Assembly (NCBI GenBank): GCA_021203545.1
Contig: JAJQAZ010000180.1
Span: forward strand, 28,674-92,673
DNA: 64,000 nt
Origin: Tannerellaceae bacterium
Lineage (GTDB): Bacteria; Bacteroidota; Bacteroidia; Bacteroidales; Tannerellaceae
Direction of reading: 5' to 3'
A program made the position numbers and the translations under genes. The notes below the pieces were generated by a model, which saw nothing but the letters and a program-made list of their open reading frames with translations, did not search any database and had not been told where the DNA came from. Below, piece by piece: positions 37,182 through 45,787 of the stretch (position 1 is its first letter; each line of letters begins with the position of its first letter).

Positions 37182-38090
37182 ATGACCGATGTAAAACTTT
37201 CCATATTGCTTATACCTGCTTCCGGTAACGAAGATACTGTTTTTACTAAAGATACGTTACAGGCCGCTATTGCCGGGCTGGATTCGGAAATTCATGTTGT
37301 GAATGATTTCCGGGGAAAAGAGGAAGAGATCATAGACTCTTTGCAGGGAGAATATATTCTCTGTATGAGTTCCCGGATTATAGTAGGAGAGGATACGATA
37401 CGTACAGCCTGTTTTTTTCTGGATGAACATCCTGAAGCCGGATTGGTAGGAGTAAAAATGTTGAATGGACGGGGAGCCTTTCTGCCGGAGAGTAAACAGC
37501 ATTTTCCTTCATCCTGGAAAAAAATGCTTCATAAATCAGGTATGGCAGCCCTTGTTCCTACGCCTGTGGAAAAAGAGGAACATAGTAATGCCGGGAGTAT
37601 CTGCGAAATACCTTCCACTCCCTTTTACCTGTTCAGGAAAGCGAATCTGGAGAAAGTAAAAGCATTGGAAACGGCATACGCCAAAGCCTCCTATGAGATT
37701 GCTCTGGCAGACCGGATGCGTGCCGGAGGATTTATTAATTATTATCTGCCTGAACGGGTGTTGTATATAAAGGAAATACCCGCGTTGCGCCCGGCTAAGC
37801 CCAGAACTTTGGTACTTGGTTTTGAAAGAGACATAGACGCTGTCAGGAAAGAAATAACGAAGCGGTTGCCGGAACAGGAATTTATTAATTTATGGGATCT
37901 GTCGGAGAACCGTGTGCTGGATGCTATTTGCCGCACCAATAAAATGAAACAGTTTACCACTATAGTCTTTGTGTATCCGGTTGTAAGAATGGAACAGATT
38001 CTCCTTTTCATGGAACGGATGCCGGAAAAAGCATTGGCTTATTACATATATCATACCGGAAAAGAACTACTTATTGCCACCACAGTATGA
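37182..38090 (+). CDS. GT2-like glycosyltransferase family protein
   Basis: A 302-residue cytosolic protein with a short GT-A-like N-terminal half (LQGEYILCMSSRIIVGEDTI and EAGLVGVKMLNGRGAFLPES recall the DxD and acceptor loops of rhamnosyltransferase-like GT2 enzymes). The C-terminal half has no recognised family. A clear DxD motif is missing: the usual place reads SSR. Activity is therefore doubtful. The gene overlaps the acetyltransferase gene by four bases. Confidence 0.65.
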   Translation: MTDVKLSILLIPASGNEDTVFTKDTLQAAIAGLDSEIHVVNDFRGKEEEIIDSLQGEYILCMSSRIIVGEDTIRTACFFLDEHPEAGLVGVKMLNGRGAFLPESKQHFPSSWKKMLHKSGMAALVPTPVEKEEHSNAGSICEIPSTPFYLFRKANLEKVKALETAYAKASYEIALADRMRAGGFINYYLPERVLYIKEIPALRPAKPRTLVLGFERDIDAVRKEITKRLPEQEFINLWDLSENRVLDAICRTNKMKQFTTIVFVYPVVRMEQILLFMERMPEKALAYYIYHTGKELLIATTV

Positions 38091-38623
38091 AACAGACTCA
38101 GTTACTTCAAAATGAACATATCCGTTTGCGGGCACTTGAACCGGAAGATCTGGAACTGCTTTATAAATGGGAGAACGATACGCTGCTGTGGGGAAAAGGC
38201 GATACTGTCTCTCCATACTCACGATATGCATTGAAGCAGTATATCTCGGCATCTCACCGGGGTATTTACGAACTGAAACAGCAGCGTATGATGATTGAAC
38301 AGTTGGAGAGGAGTGAAACAATCGGAGCTATAGATATCTATGAGTTTGATGTACACAATAAGAAAGCAGGTATTGGTATTGTTGTGGATCATGCCGCCCG
38401 TGGTTGTGGATATGCTACTCAGGCCCTTCAGCTTACTGTTGATTATGCTTTTGGTTTTCTGGGACTTCATCAGGTATATGCTTATATTGCCGTGGATAAT
38501 CAGCCCAGTATAAATCTTTTTACCCGGTCCGGTTTTATCTGTTCGGGGATTTTGAAAGACTGGATTGTCTCTTCAGAAGGGTATAAAGATGTAGTATTAT
38601 ACCAAAAAATTAACACGAAGTAA
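38087..38623 (+). CDS. GNAT N-acetyltransferase (RimJ/RimL type)
   Basis: A 178-residue GNAT enzyme. IRLRALEPEDLELLYKWEND is the typical start, the acetyl-CoA loop is VVDHAARGCGYATQAL, and NLFTRSGFICSGILKDWI is motif B. It may acetylate a protein N-terminus, a small molecule or an aminoglycoside-like amine. It starts inside the end of the glycosyltransferase gene (ATGA). Confidence 0.9.
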   Translation: MKQTQLLQNEHIRLRALEPEDLELLYKWENDTLLWGKGDTVSPYSRYALKQYISASHRGIYELKQQRMMIEQLERSETIGAIDIYEFDVHNKKAGIGIVVDHAARGCGYATQALQLTVDYAFGFLGLHQVYAYIAVDNQPSINLFTRSGFICSGILKDWIVSSEGYKDVVLYQKINTK

Positions 38624-38710
38624 TAAGAAAAAGATAAACAGGCGCTACTCTACAGCAGGTTTTTTGTCGAAAAGCTTACCACTTTGCATCACCTTTGGCT
38701 TTTTCCATAG

Positions 38711-38836
38711 TTGGACGTAGGGGATATGTTATCCCCGACAAATAGTACCACGGATTTATAATCCGTTAAAAAGTTATGCTTTTGGGGGCACAGCCCCGGG
38801 TATTAAAACATCGGGATTGCAAATCCCCTCCGTCCA
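38711..38836. repeat. Cloverleaf of nested palindromes
   Basis: The outer arms TTGGACGTAGGGG (38711-38723) and CCCCTCCGTCCAA (38824-38836) are inverted repeats with one mismatch. Inside are GGGGATATGTTATCCCC (38720-38736), CGGATTTATAATCCG (38751-38765), GGGGGCACAGCCCC (38784-38797) and GGGATTGCAAATCCC (38813-38827). Palindromes of the form GGATTnnnAATCC are frequent REP-like elements in Bacteroidota, often linked to RAYT transposases; none is encoded here. Confidence 0.65.
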
Positions 38837-38869
38837 AAAAACTTCTGTAGAGAGTTTACGCTGTTATTT

Positions 38870-38932
38870 ACCGTCTGTTAATTAAGGCACAGATTTAAAT
38901 CTGCGCCAGCAAAAGCCAGCAAAAATTTTTAA
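38870..38932. repeat. Dispersed CAGATTTAAATCTG element, copy 1
   Basis: ACCGTCTGTTAATTAAGG, then the palindrome CACAGATTTAAATCTGCGCC, then GCCAGCAAAAGCCAGC. The same parts recur at the window end: the palindrome plus GCTGGC repeats at 63671-63716 in the opposite direction, and ACCGTCTGTTAATT plus the palindrome at 63947-64000. The remaining parts of the 38624-39086 gap hold a CGCTACGCC word and a probable promoter but no gene. Confidence 0.7.
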
Positions 38933-38985
38933 GTTCATACTATTAGAGTCCTCGCTACGCCAAACGGGGGGAACAGATGGTTTTA

Positions 38986-39018
38986 TTTGAATATGTTGTT
39001 TGGTCGTCTTAATTTTTG
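38986..39018 (+). promoter_or_regulatory. Possible promoter of the carotenoid cluster
   Basis: TTTG (38986-38989), a 20-bp spacer and TAATTTTTG (39010-39018) resemble TTTG-N20-TAnnTTTG, with a change before the last G. It lies about 70 bases before the chosen crtI start. Confidence 0.4.
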
Positions 39019-39086
39019 TAAACATTTCTCCTTTAAATGAGGTTATTATAGTAGATTATCAAATTACTACAAAAGAACTAATTCTA

Positions 39087-40679
39087 TTGGAAAAAATAGC
39101 TATTATCGGTGCCGGGTTTTCCGGATTATCAGCAGCATATTATATGGCAAAAGAGGGGTTCCGGGTTTCGGTATATGAGAAGAATAGTGAACCCGGTGGA
39201 CGTGCGCGGCGTTATCGCAGGGACGGTTTTACTTTTGATATGGGACCTACTTTTTACTGGATGCCGGATGTGCTGGAGAAGTTTTTTGCCGATTTTGGAT
39301 ATTCGCCTGCCGGCTTTTATTCTCTCCGCAGGCTTGACCCCGGTTACCAGGTTTATTTTGGTGTGGACGATTCTATTTCGTTGCCGGCGAACCTGTTGCA
39401 GTTGTATCCTTTGTTTGAACAATATGAGACGGGGAGTAGTGAGGCGTTGCGGAAACTATTGGCAAACGGGCGCTTTAATTACCGGGTGGCTATGGATGAG
39501 ATTGTTTACCGCCCGGGGCGCTCTCCTTTGGAATTAATTATGCCGGATACGGTGAGGCGTGTGTCGCAATTCCTGACTTCGGTGCGTGGTACGGTCAGAA
39601 GAAAAATAAAGCATCCGCAGCTACAGCAGATATTGGAATTTCCTGTTTTGTTTCTGGGAGCAAAGCCTGCTGATACTCCTGCTTTTTATTGTTTTATGAA
39701 TCATGCGGATATGGAATTGGGTACATGGCATGTAGAAGGTGGAATTTATGAGGTGATACTCGGAATGAAAAAGCTGGCAGAGAGTTTGGGAGTTGAGATC
39801 CATACTTCTACGCCGGTGGAGGAGTTAGCTGTAGAAGACGGACGGGTTGCAGGTCTGGTATTCCGGGAACATACGGTCCGGACAGATCTGGTGATTTCTT
39901 CTGCCGATTATCATTATACCGAAACACTTTTGCCGGAATCCTGCCGGAATTATAATGAAAACTATTGGCAAAGCCGGGTAATGGCTCCGTCGGCACTTTT
40001 GTATTATATCGCGTTTGATAAGAAGCTGGAGAAAGTATCTCACCACACACTTTTCTTTGATACATCGTTTGATAAGCATGCCGGATATATATATGACTGC
40101 CCCGCATGGCCGGAAGAGCCTCTGTTTTATGCCAGTTTTCCGTCGCAAACTGATTCTTCGATGGCACCGGAAGGTAAAGAGGCTGCAGTGATCCTGATTC
40201 CTGTAGCTGCAGGAATAAAAGATACGCTTTTTATCCGGGAACGCTATTTCCGGGAGGTTATCAGTCGTATGGAAAGGATGACCTGCCAATCCCTGCGGGA
40301 ACATGTGTTATTTTATGAATCGTTTTCGGTTTCTGATTTTGAAAGTTCATACAATGCTTACAAAGGAAATGCGTATGGGCTTGCCAATACGTTGATGCAG
40401 ACAGCTTTTTTAAAGCCTAAAATATATAACCGGAAGTTGCCTAATCTATTTTATACAGGACAACTTACTGTGCCCGGTCCGGGTATTCCTCCGGCTGTAA
40501 TATCCGGAAAGATAGCGGCCGGGCAGGCGTTGAAATACATGAAAAAAGAATATGTATATGGACGAGTTGTATTATCATGTGTCTTTTGCTACGAGCCGGA
40601 TGGTAACCCGTACTTACAGTACTTCGTTTACTATAGGAGTGAAATGTCTTTCGCCGGATATACGGGATGCAGTGTATAG
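39087..40679 (+). CDS. crtI: CrtI-type phytoene desaturase
   Basis: A carotenoid FAD-dependent desaturase that adds double bonds to phytoene to give coloured products. The FAD-binding Rossmann motif IAIIGAGFSGLSAAYYMAKE is at the N-terminus and the C-terminal signature is FYTGQLTVPGPGIPPAVISG. I chose TTG 39087 (LEKIAIIGAGFSGL) since conservation begins there; an upstream extension to 39000 is possible but unlike the family. The family end would be expected after KYMKK at 40547. As sequenced the frame runs 44 codons further and overlaps crtB by 128 bases. A single change of GAA 40548-40550 to TAA would give the normal end. No other lesion is seen. Confidence 0.88.
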   Translation: MEKIAIIGAGFSGLSAAYYMAKEGFRVSVYEKNSEPGGRARRYRRDGFTFDMGPTFYWMPDVLEKFFADFGYSPAGFYSLRRLDPGYQVYFGVDDSISLPANLLQLYPLFEQYETGSSEALRKLLANGRFNYRVAMDEIVYRPGRSPLELIMPDTVRRVSQFLTSVRGTVRRKIKHPQLQQILEFPVLFLGAKPADTPAFYCFMNHADMELGTWHVEGGIYEVILGMKKLAESLGVEIHTSTPVEELAVEDGRVAGLVFREHTVRTDLVISSADYHYTETLLPESCRNYNENYWQSRVMAPSALLYYIAFDKKLEKVSHHTLFFDTSFDKHAGYIYDCPAWPEEPLFYASFPSQTDSSMAPEGKEAAVILIPVAAGIKDTLFIRERYFREVISRMERMTCQSLREHVLFYESFSVSDFESSYNAYKGNAYGLANTLMQTAFLKPKIYNRKLPNLFYTGQLTVPGPGIPPAVISGKIAAGQALKYMKKEYVYGRVVLSCVFCYEPDGNPYLQYFVYYRSEMSFAGYTGCSV

Positions 40680-41398
40680 TATTTACGGTTTTGTGAGGTT
40701 GGCCGATGAGATTGTGGATACTTTTCACCAGTATGATAAGGAATGTCTGTTGGATGATTTTGAAAAGGAGTATGATAAGGCTATCCGGCAGGGTATCAGT
40801 ATGAATCCGGTTTTAAACTCATTTCAGTATACGGTAAAGAAATACAATATTCCGGATGTATTGATACGGGATTTCCTGGCCAGTATGCGGGCAGACCTTC
40901 ATAAAAAGGAGTTTTCGCCCGAGGAGATCTGCCGCTATATTTATGGGTCGGCCGAAACGGTGGGCCTGATGTGTCTGAAAGTATTTGTAGATGGTGATGA
41001 CGCGGAGTATGACCGGTTGGCTCCGTATGCTAAACGGTTAGGAGCCGCTTTTCAGAAAATCATTTTTTTGCGTGATATTAAGCATGATACTGATTCTTTG
41101 CAGCGGATCTATTTTCCGGTACTTCAGCAGGCACCTTTAAACGAGGAGAATAAGCAGGTAATCCTGCAGGAGATTATGGAGGATTATGCGTTTGCGCTGG
41201 AGGGTATCCGCCTGTTGCCGGAGTGTGCCCGGTTGGGGGGTTTATACAGCCTACCTTTATTATCGTTCTTTGACGGAAGATATCCGGAAAATGCATCCGG
41301 AACAACTCTTGCAGGAAAGAGTCCGGATATCGAATCTCCGGAAAATGTGGTTGTTTTGCAGAGCCTATAGCCGGATTAAGTGGGCGAAAGTAGTTTGA
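40552..41398 (+). CDS. crtB: Phytoene synthase, C-terminus frameshifted
   Basis: A squalene/phytoene synthase family enzyme that joins two prenyl diphosphates head to head. Both Asp-rich motifs are visible: RLADEIVDTFHQ and LRDIKHDTDSL. The start is ATG 40552 or ATG 40558. After ECARLG a run of six G (41235-41240) throws the frame, which then ends at 41370. With five G the reading continues as VYTAYLYYRSLTEDI and QERVRISNLRKMWLF to 41398, which is the normal CrtB end. Both active-site motifs precede the break, so a partly functional protein is possible. Substrate length (C15 or C20 units) cannot be told from sequence alone. Confidence 0.87.
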
Positions 41399-41453
41399 GT
41401 AAGCCCGTAAGGGTAATGGACTAATTAAGAATTTTATTTTATAAAAGAATTAT

Positions 41454-41981
41454 ATGGTAACACTGGTTAATAAGGAAGATCAATTTCTGGGTACGATGGA
41501 AAAAATGGCTGCTCATCGTAAGGGTGAACTACACCGGGCTTTTTCTGTTTTTCTTTTTAATTCGCAGGGAGAGGTGTTGTTGCAAAGACGGTCGCAGGAG
41601 AAGTATCATTCGCCGGGGCTATGGACCAATAGTTGTTGTAGTCATCCCCAGCCGGGTGAAACAGTGGAGGAGGCCGCCCACCGCCGGATGCAGGAAGAGC
41701 TGTCGCTGGATACGGATCTGACTCCGCTTTTAACTTTCCACTATAAAGCTATTTTTCCGAATGGCCTGATTGAGAATGAACTGAATCATGTGTTGATAGG
41801 AGTTACGGATGAAATACCTTTTCCGGATCCACAGGAGGTGGAAGACCATTGTTATATGAAACCGGAACAGATTTTTGATGAGCTAAGCATGCGCCCGTGG
41901 GAGTTTACGGTATGGTTCCGTATTATTTTTGAAAAATATGGCAACCGTATTCAAGAGGCTTTTTCAACGGTTCGCGTATGA
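41454..41981 (+). CDS. idi: Isopentenyl-diphosphate delta-isomerase, type I
   Basis: A 175-residue Nudix-fold isomerase that converts isopentenyl to dimethylallyl diphosphate, raising precursor supply for the carotenoid pathway. The active-site Cys lies in WTNSCCSHPQPGE. The Nudix-type helix is VEEAAHRRMQEELSL and the second catalytic Glu region is IENELNHVLIG. It overlaps the next gene by four bases (ATGA). The frame is intact. Confidence 0.95.
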   Translation: MVTLVNKEDQFLGTMEKMAAHRKGELHRAFSVFLFNSQGEVLLQRRSQEKYHSPGLWTNSCCSHPQPGETVEEAAHRRMQEELSLDTDLTPLLTFHYKAIFPNGLIENELNHVLIGVTDEIPFPDPQEVEDHCYMKPEQIFDELSMRPWEFTVWFRIIFEKYGNRIQEAFSTVRV

Positions 41982-43449
41982 AAATCGGTGTGGTTGGTGC
42001 CGGCATAGGGGAAATGGCCGTAGCTCTCCGGCTGGTGATGCGGGGACATGATGTAACAGTACTGGAAAAGAATGGCCGTCCCGGAGGAAAACTATCGGAA
42101 ATCCGGCGGGGTGGTTTCCGGTTTGATACGGGACCTTCTTTGTTTACACTTCCCCAACAGATGGAGGAGTTATTTAATCTGGCAGGGAAAGAGCTGGCCG
42201 ATTATTTGCCTTACCGGCTTTTACCTGTAAACTGCCGCTATTTTTATCCTGATGGGGCAGAGTTCTCTTTTTATCATGATAAGGAACAGCTTGTAAAGGA
42301 GATTCAATAAACATTGGACCAGCCTCCCGCAGCCGTATTGAAACGGCTGAAAGAGGCAAAAGAAGTGTATGCATTGGGTGCACCGGTATTTCTGTTTCGT
42401 CCGTTCGGGAAATTGTCTGATTTCCGTACTCCGGCTTACCGCAAGGTAGGACGGCAGTTTTATAAACTGGATTTTTTCCGTACGATGCATCAGGCTAACC
42501 GGAAGGATTTTACTGATCCGCGTATGGTGCAATTGTTTGACCGGTATGCTACTTATAATGGGTCTGATCCTTACCGGGCTCCGGCTACTCTGAATATGAT
42601 TGCGCACCTGGAGAATAATCTGGGTGCTTATTTTCCGGAGAAAGGAATGTATTCGATTGTTGAGGCGCTTTATCATGTGAGTATAACGAAAGGAGTGGAG
42701 TTCCGGATGAATACAACAGTCGAGGAAGTATTTGTGAAAAATAAACGGGTTACCGGCCTGCGTACATCATCGGGTGATCAGAAGTATGACCTGTATGTTT
42801 CAGGAATGGATGCAGGGATGCTGGCCAACCGGTATATGAAATATCATCCGTTACGTAAACGATTGAACCGGGCAGAGAAGTCTACTTCTGCCATGATCTT
42901 TTACTGGGGAATGAAACGTGCTTTTCCTGTGCTTGAGTTGCATAATATATTTTCTCGTCTGATTATCAGGCCGAGTTTGTTTCTCTTTTCCGAAAGAAGG
43001 AGATACCGGAGGAACCTACTGTTTATCTTTTTATCAGTTCGCGGGTTGTGAAGGAGGATGCGCCGGAAGGGTGTGAGAATTGGTTTGTTATGGTGAATGC
43101 ACCGGCTGATGCCGGGCAGAATTGGGATGCGTTGCGGAGGAAGACCCGTAAAAAGATTATCCGGATATTAAATAAACGGTTGCAAACTGATATTGAGCCG
43201 TGGATAGCGGTGGAAGAGGTTGCCGACCCGTTGACAATAGAAGAGAATACGGGAAGTGAAAAGGGGGCTTTATACGGCGTGGCATCGAACTCTATGTTTT
43301 CGGCATTCCTGCGTCATCCTAACCATTTGAGCGGGATAGAGAATTTATATTTTACGGGAGGGAGTGTTCACCCCGGTGGTGGAATCCCGCTTTGTCTGGC
43401 CAGTGCCGGTATTGTAGATGAAGAGATTGCACAGAAATATGGTGGTTGA
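41978..43449 (+). pseudogene. Second CrtI-like carotenoid desaturase, broken twice
   Basis: A CrtI-family FAD enzyme, possibly a CrtD-like 3,4-desaturase working after CruF. The N-terminus has GVVGAGIGEMAVALRLVMRG (FAD motif with a Gly-rich loop altered to GIGEM) and the C-terminus has NLYFTGGSVHPGGGIPLCLA. An in-frame TAA at 42308-42310 (after LVKEIQ) interrupts it; reading continues in the same frame with TLDQPPAAVLKRLKEA. A second break at four T (42950-42953) needs five to join HNIF to FSSDYQAEFVSLFRKKE and then VVKEDAPEG. Corrected length is about 490 residues. The next gene starts within its last 11 bases. Confidence 0.85.
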
Positions 43450-44074
43450 CAGGGCATGGATTATCCGGTTTTATGCCGTAGGATATTTGTTGTTTGTTTT
43501 GCCGTGGACTCATAACTGGTTTGTGGCGTTGACACCGCTTTCGCTGTTGCTTGCCATAGGAGTTGTTTTTTATTATCATACCGACTGGCGGCCAATCGTA
43601 TGGTTGTGGTTTGCTTTTATTATTGTGTCTTCTTTCGGACTTGAAATGATTGGTGTTAATTCCGGCGCGGTATTTGGTGTATACCGGTATGAGGATGGGT
43701 TGGGAGTGAAATGGAACGGTACTCCTTTGATTATCGGGCTGAACTGGCTTTTTCTGGTGTATGCTTCACGGGCCCTTGTTGTGTGCCGGTTGCATACTAC
43801 CTGGTTACGGATCGTAACAGGGGCTGTTCTGATGATTGTATACGACCTGTTACTGGAGTGGGTGGCACCGCTTATGCGTATGTGGTATTTTGAGGGTGGG
43901 TATCCTCCACCGGCTAATTTTATCACCTGGTTTATTGCTGCCCTTGTGTATCATACCGGTTTTGAGTTTTTGGGGATTCAAACTGCTTCCAATGCCCCGG
44001 CCCGTTGGCTCTTTGTAGTCCAGTGGATCTTTTTTCTGTTGATAGCTATGTATAATCTTTTGTTTTCCGTATGA
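43439..44074 (+). CDS. cruF: CruF-like carotenoid 1',2'-hydratase (membrane)
   Basis: A 211-residue protein with about six to seven membrane helices (WIIRFYAVGYLLFVLPW, LSLLLAIGVVFYY, LWFAFIIVSSFGLEMIG). Conserved residues occur in FGLEMIGVNSGAVFGVYRYE, YDLLLEWVAPLMRMW and FNFxTW-like NFITWFI. This matches the CruF/DUF422 family that hydrates the end double bond of acyclic carotenoids. ATG 43439 overlaps the previous stop; an upstream start at 43418 is also open. A hydratase between two desaturases and a glycosyltransferase points to a hydroxylated end that is later glycosylated. Confidence 0.85.
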   Translation: MVVDRAWIIRFYAVGYLLFVLPWTHNWFVALTPLSLLLAIGVVFYYHTDWRPIVWLWFAFIIVSSFGLEMIGVNSGAVFGVYRYEDGLGVKWNGTPLIIGLNWLFLVYASRALVVCRLHTTWLRIVTGAVLMIVYDLLLEWVAPLMRMWYFEGGYPPPANFITWFIAALVYHTGFEFLGIQTASNAPARWLFVVQWIFFLLIAMYNLLFSV

Positions 44075-44693
44075 TCGCAGCACAACATAGGTGGGATGGA
44101 AAGGTGGTGTGCCGTCTTTTTTCGGGTTTTTACCTGAACGGGCTTTTGAGAAGATAGAGCTGATAGGCCCGGCTGTCCGGCCGGATAAGGCTGTGTTGAT
44201 GATTGGTAATCATTTTAGCTGGTGGGATGGGTTTATTCAGTACCGCCTGAATGAAGAGTTATACCGGAAGCGGTTTCATGTGATGATGTTGGAAGAGCAA
44301 TTAGTAGAGCACCCGGTGTTGAATCGTGGTGGTGCTTTTTCTATCCGTAAACAATCCCGTGAGATGATAGGAAGCCTGCGGTATGCGGCTTCTTTACTGG
44401 AAGATCCGGGTAATATGGTGTTGCTTTTCCCACAGGGACGGATTGAATCAATACACCGGGAGTATTTAACGTTTGAGAGGGGAGTAGAGTATTTGTTGGC
44501 AAGAGCCGGTGAAAATGCAGAACTTGTGTTTAATGTGAATCTGATAGATTACCATGAACGGAAAAAGCCGTCGCTTTATATTTATCATCAGCCTGTGTAT
44601 GGTTATGGTATGAGGAGTGCTAAGGAAATAGAGGTGGCATATAATGAGTTTTACTCGCGATGTAAACATGAACAGCAAAAGATATGGGTATAA
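44071..44693 (+). CDS. PlsC-like acyltransferase, frameshifted near the start
   Basis: An LPLAT-family acyltransferase with NHFSWWDG (the NHx4D catalytic motif), AFSIRKQSR and LLFPQGRIES. In this setting it probably acylates the carotenoid glycoside, like CruD or CrtO. The natural start is ATG 44071 (MIAAQHRWDGK), overlapping the CruF stop. Reading shifts at 44137-44138, where two A need three to join GFYLK to RAFEKIELIG. Without correction translation could only restart at a GTG at 44091. It overlaps the glycosyltransferase start by ten bases. Confidence 0.8.
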
Positions 44694-45787
44694 TAACCTG
44701 GGTAATATTTGTTTTTACGGCTGTACGGCTGGCGGTGGTTTTTTATAATTGGATTAGTCCGCTTTATTTGCCTCATACACCGGAGAGTGATATTCCGGAA
44801 TTATCAATTTTGATACCGGCGCGCAATGAAGAGAATTCATTGCCTTATTTACTGGAAGATATTTTAAGTCTTCCCGGTATACCATGCGAGGTACTTGTAT
44901 ACGACGATCTGTCTACTGATAACACAGCATCCATTGTATTGTCGTTTAGCCGGCGTAACCCGGCTATCCGTTTAATACAGGGCAGAGGGTTGCCTTCCGG
45001 TTGGTTAGGGAAGAATAATGCCTGTCATCAGCTAGCCCGGGAGGCTACCGGAAAGTATTTTCTTTTTCTGGATGCGGATGTCCGCATTGCACCGGATTTT
45101 CCCCTCCGGGCTATAAGGTATATGCAGCGACAACGGATTGCTTTACTTTCACTTTTTCCCCGGCAACTTATTACCCACCGGGGTACCTGGCTGACTGTTC
45201 CTTTGATGAACTGGATACTGCTCACCCTGTTGCCGGTCCCATTGGTACAGAAATTACCCCAGCCGTCTCTGGCAGCGGCTAACGGGCAATGTATGTTGTT
45301 TACAGTGGATAGTTACAGAAAGTTATTGCCGCATCAGGTGATGAAAGAGGATACGGTGGAGGATATTTCTATTATGCGTTTTTATAAAAGCAACGGGTTG
45401 CCTGTTTCTCTTTTATTGGGTAGCGATGATATTTCCTGCCGGATGTATGCCGGTTTGGCAGATTCGGTGAACGGTTTTTCCAAGAATATCTTCCGGTTTT
45501 TCGGGAATAGTAGTTTGCTGGCTTTTTTTATTTGCTGTTTTTACAACCTTTTCCGGTGTGTGGCTTGTTATTCATGCCGGGTGGACTGCTTTTTTGTGTA
45601 CATAATACTGATTGTATGGATACGTATCTTTTTTTCAGCCGCTTCCCGTCAGCCGGTGTGGCTCAATGTATTGGCAGGCATTCCACAACAACTGTTTTTC
45701 TGGATTATATTAGTAAATGCATGGATAAAAATAAAACAACGTACGGTTCGCTGGAAAGGAAGGGTTGTTTCCGGTTCATCTGTATAA
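44684..45787 (+). CDS. CruC/CrtQ-like carotenoid glycosyltransferase, local frame slip
   Basis: A 367-residue membrane GT2 enzyme. It has an N-terminal helix and then a GT-A domain (LSILIPARNEENSLPYLL, EVLVYDDLSTDNT, GLPSGWLGKNNACHQLA, FLFLDADVRI, KEDTVEDISIMR). It resembles the glycosyltransferases that add a sugar to hydroxylated carotenoids. The segment 45529-45590 is read in the wrong frame. Removing one T at 45523-45529 and adding one at 45590-45595 gives a smooth membrane helix (FLFAVFTTFSGVWLVIHAGW) without changing the ends. These two indels cancel, so about 22 residues are scrambled. Confidence 0.85.
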   Translation: MGIITWVIFVFTAVRLAVVFYNWISPLYLPHTPESDIPELSILIPARNEENSLPYLLEDILSLPGIPCEVLVYDDLSTDNTASIVLSFSRRNPAIRLIQGRGLPSGWLGKNNACHQLAREATGKYFLFLDADVRIAPDFPLRAIRYMQRQRIALLSLFPRQLITHRGTWLTVPLMNWILLTLLPVPLVQKLPQPSLAAANGQCMLFTVDSYRKLLPHQVMKEDTVEDISIMRFYKSNGLPVSLLLGSDDISCRMYAGLADSVNGFSKNIFRFFGNSSLLAFFICCFYNLFRCVACYSCRVDCFFVYIILIVWIRIFFSAASRQPVWLNVLAGIPQQLFFWIILVNAWIKIKQRTVRWKGRVVSGSSV

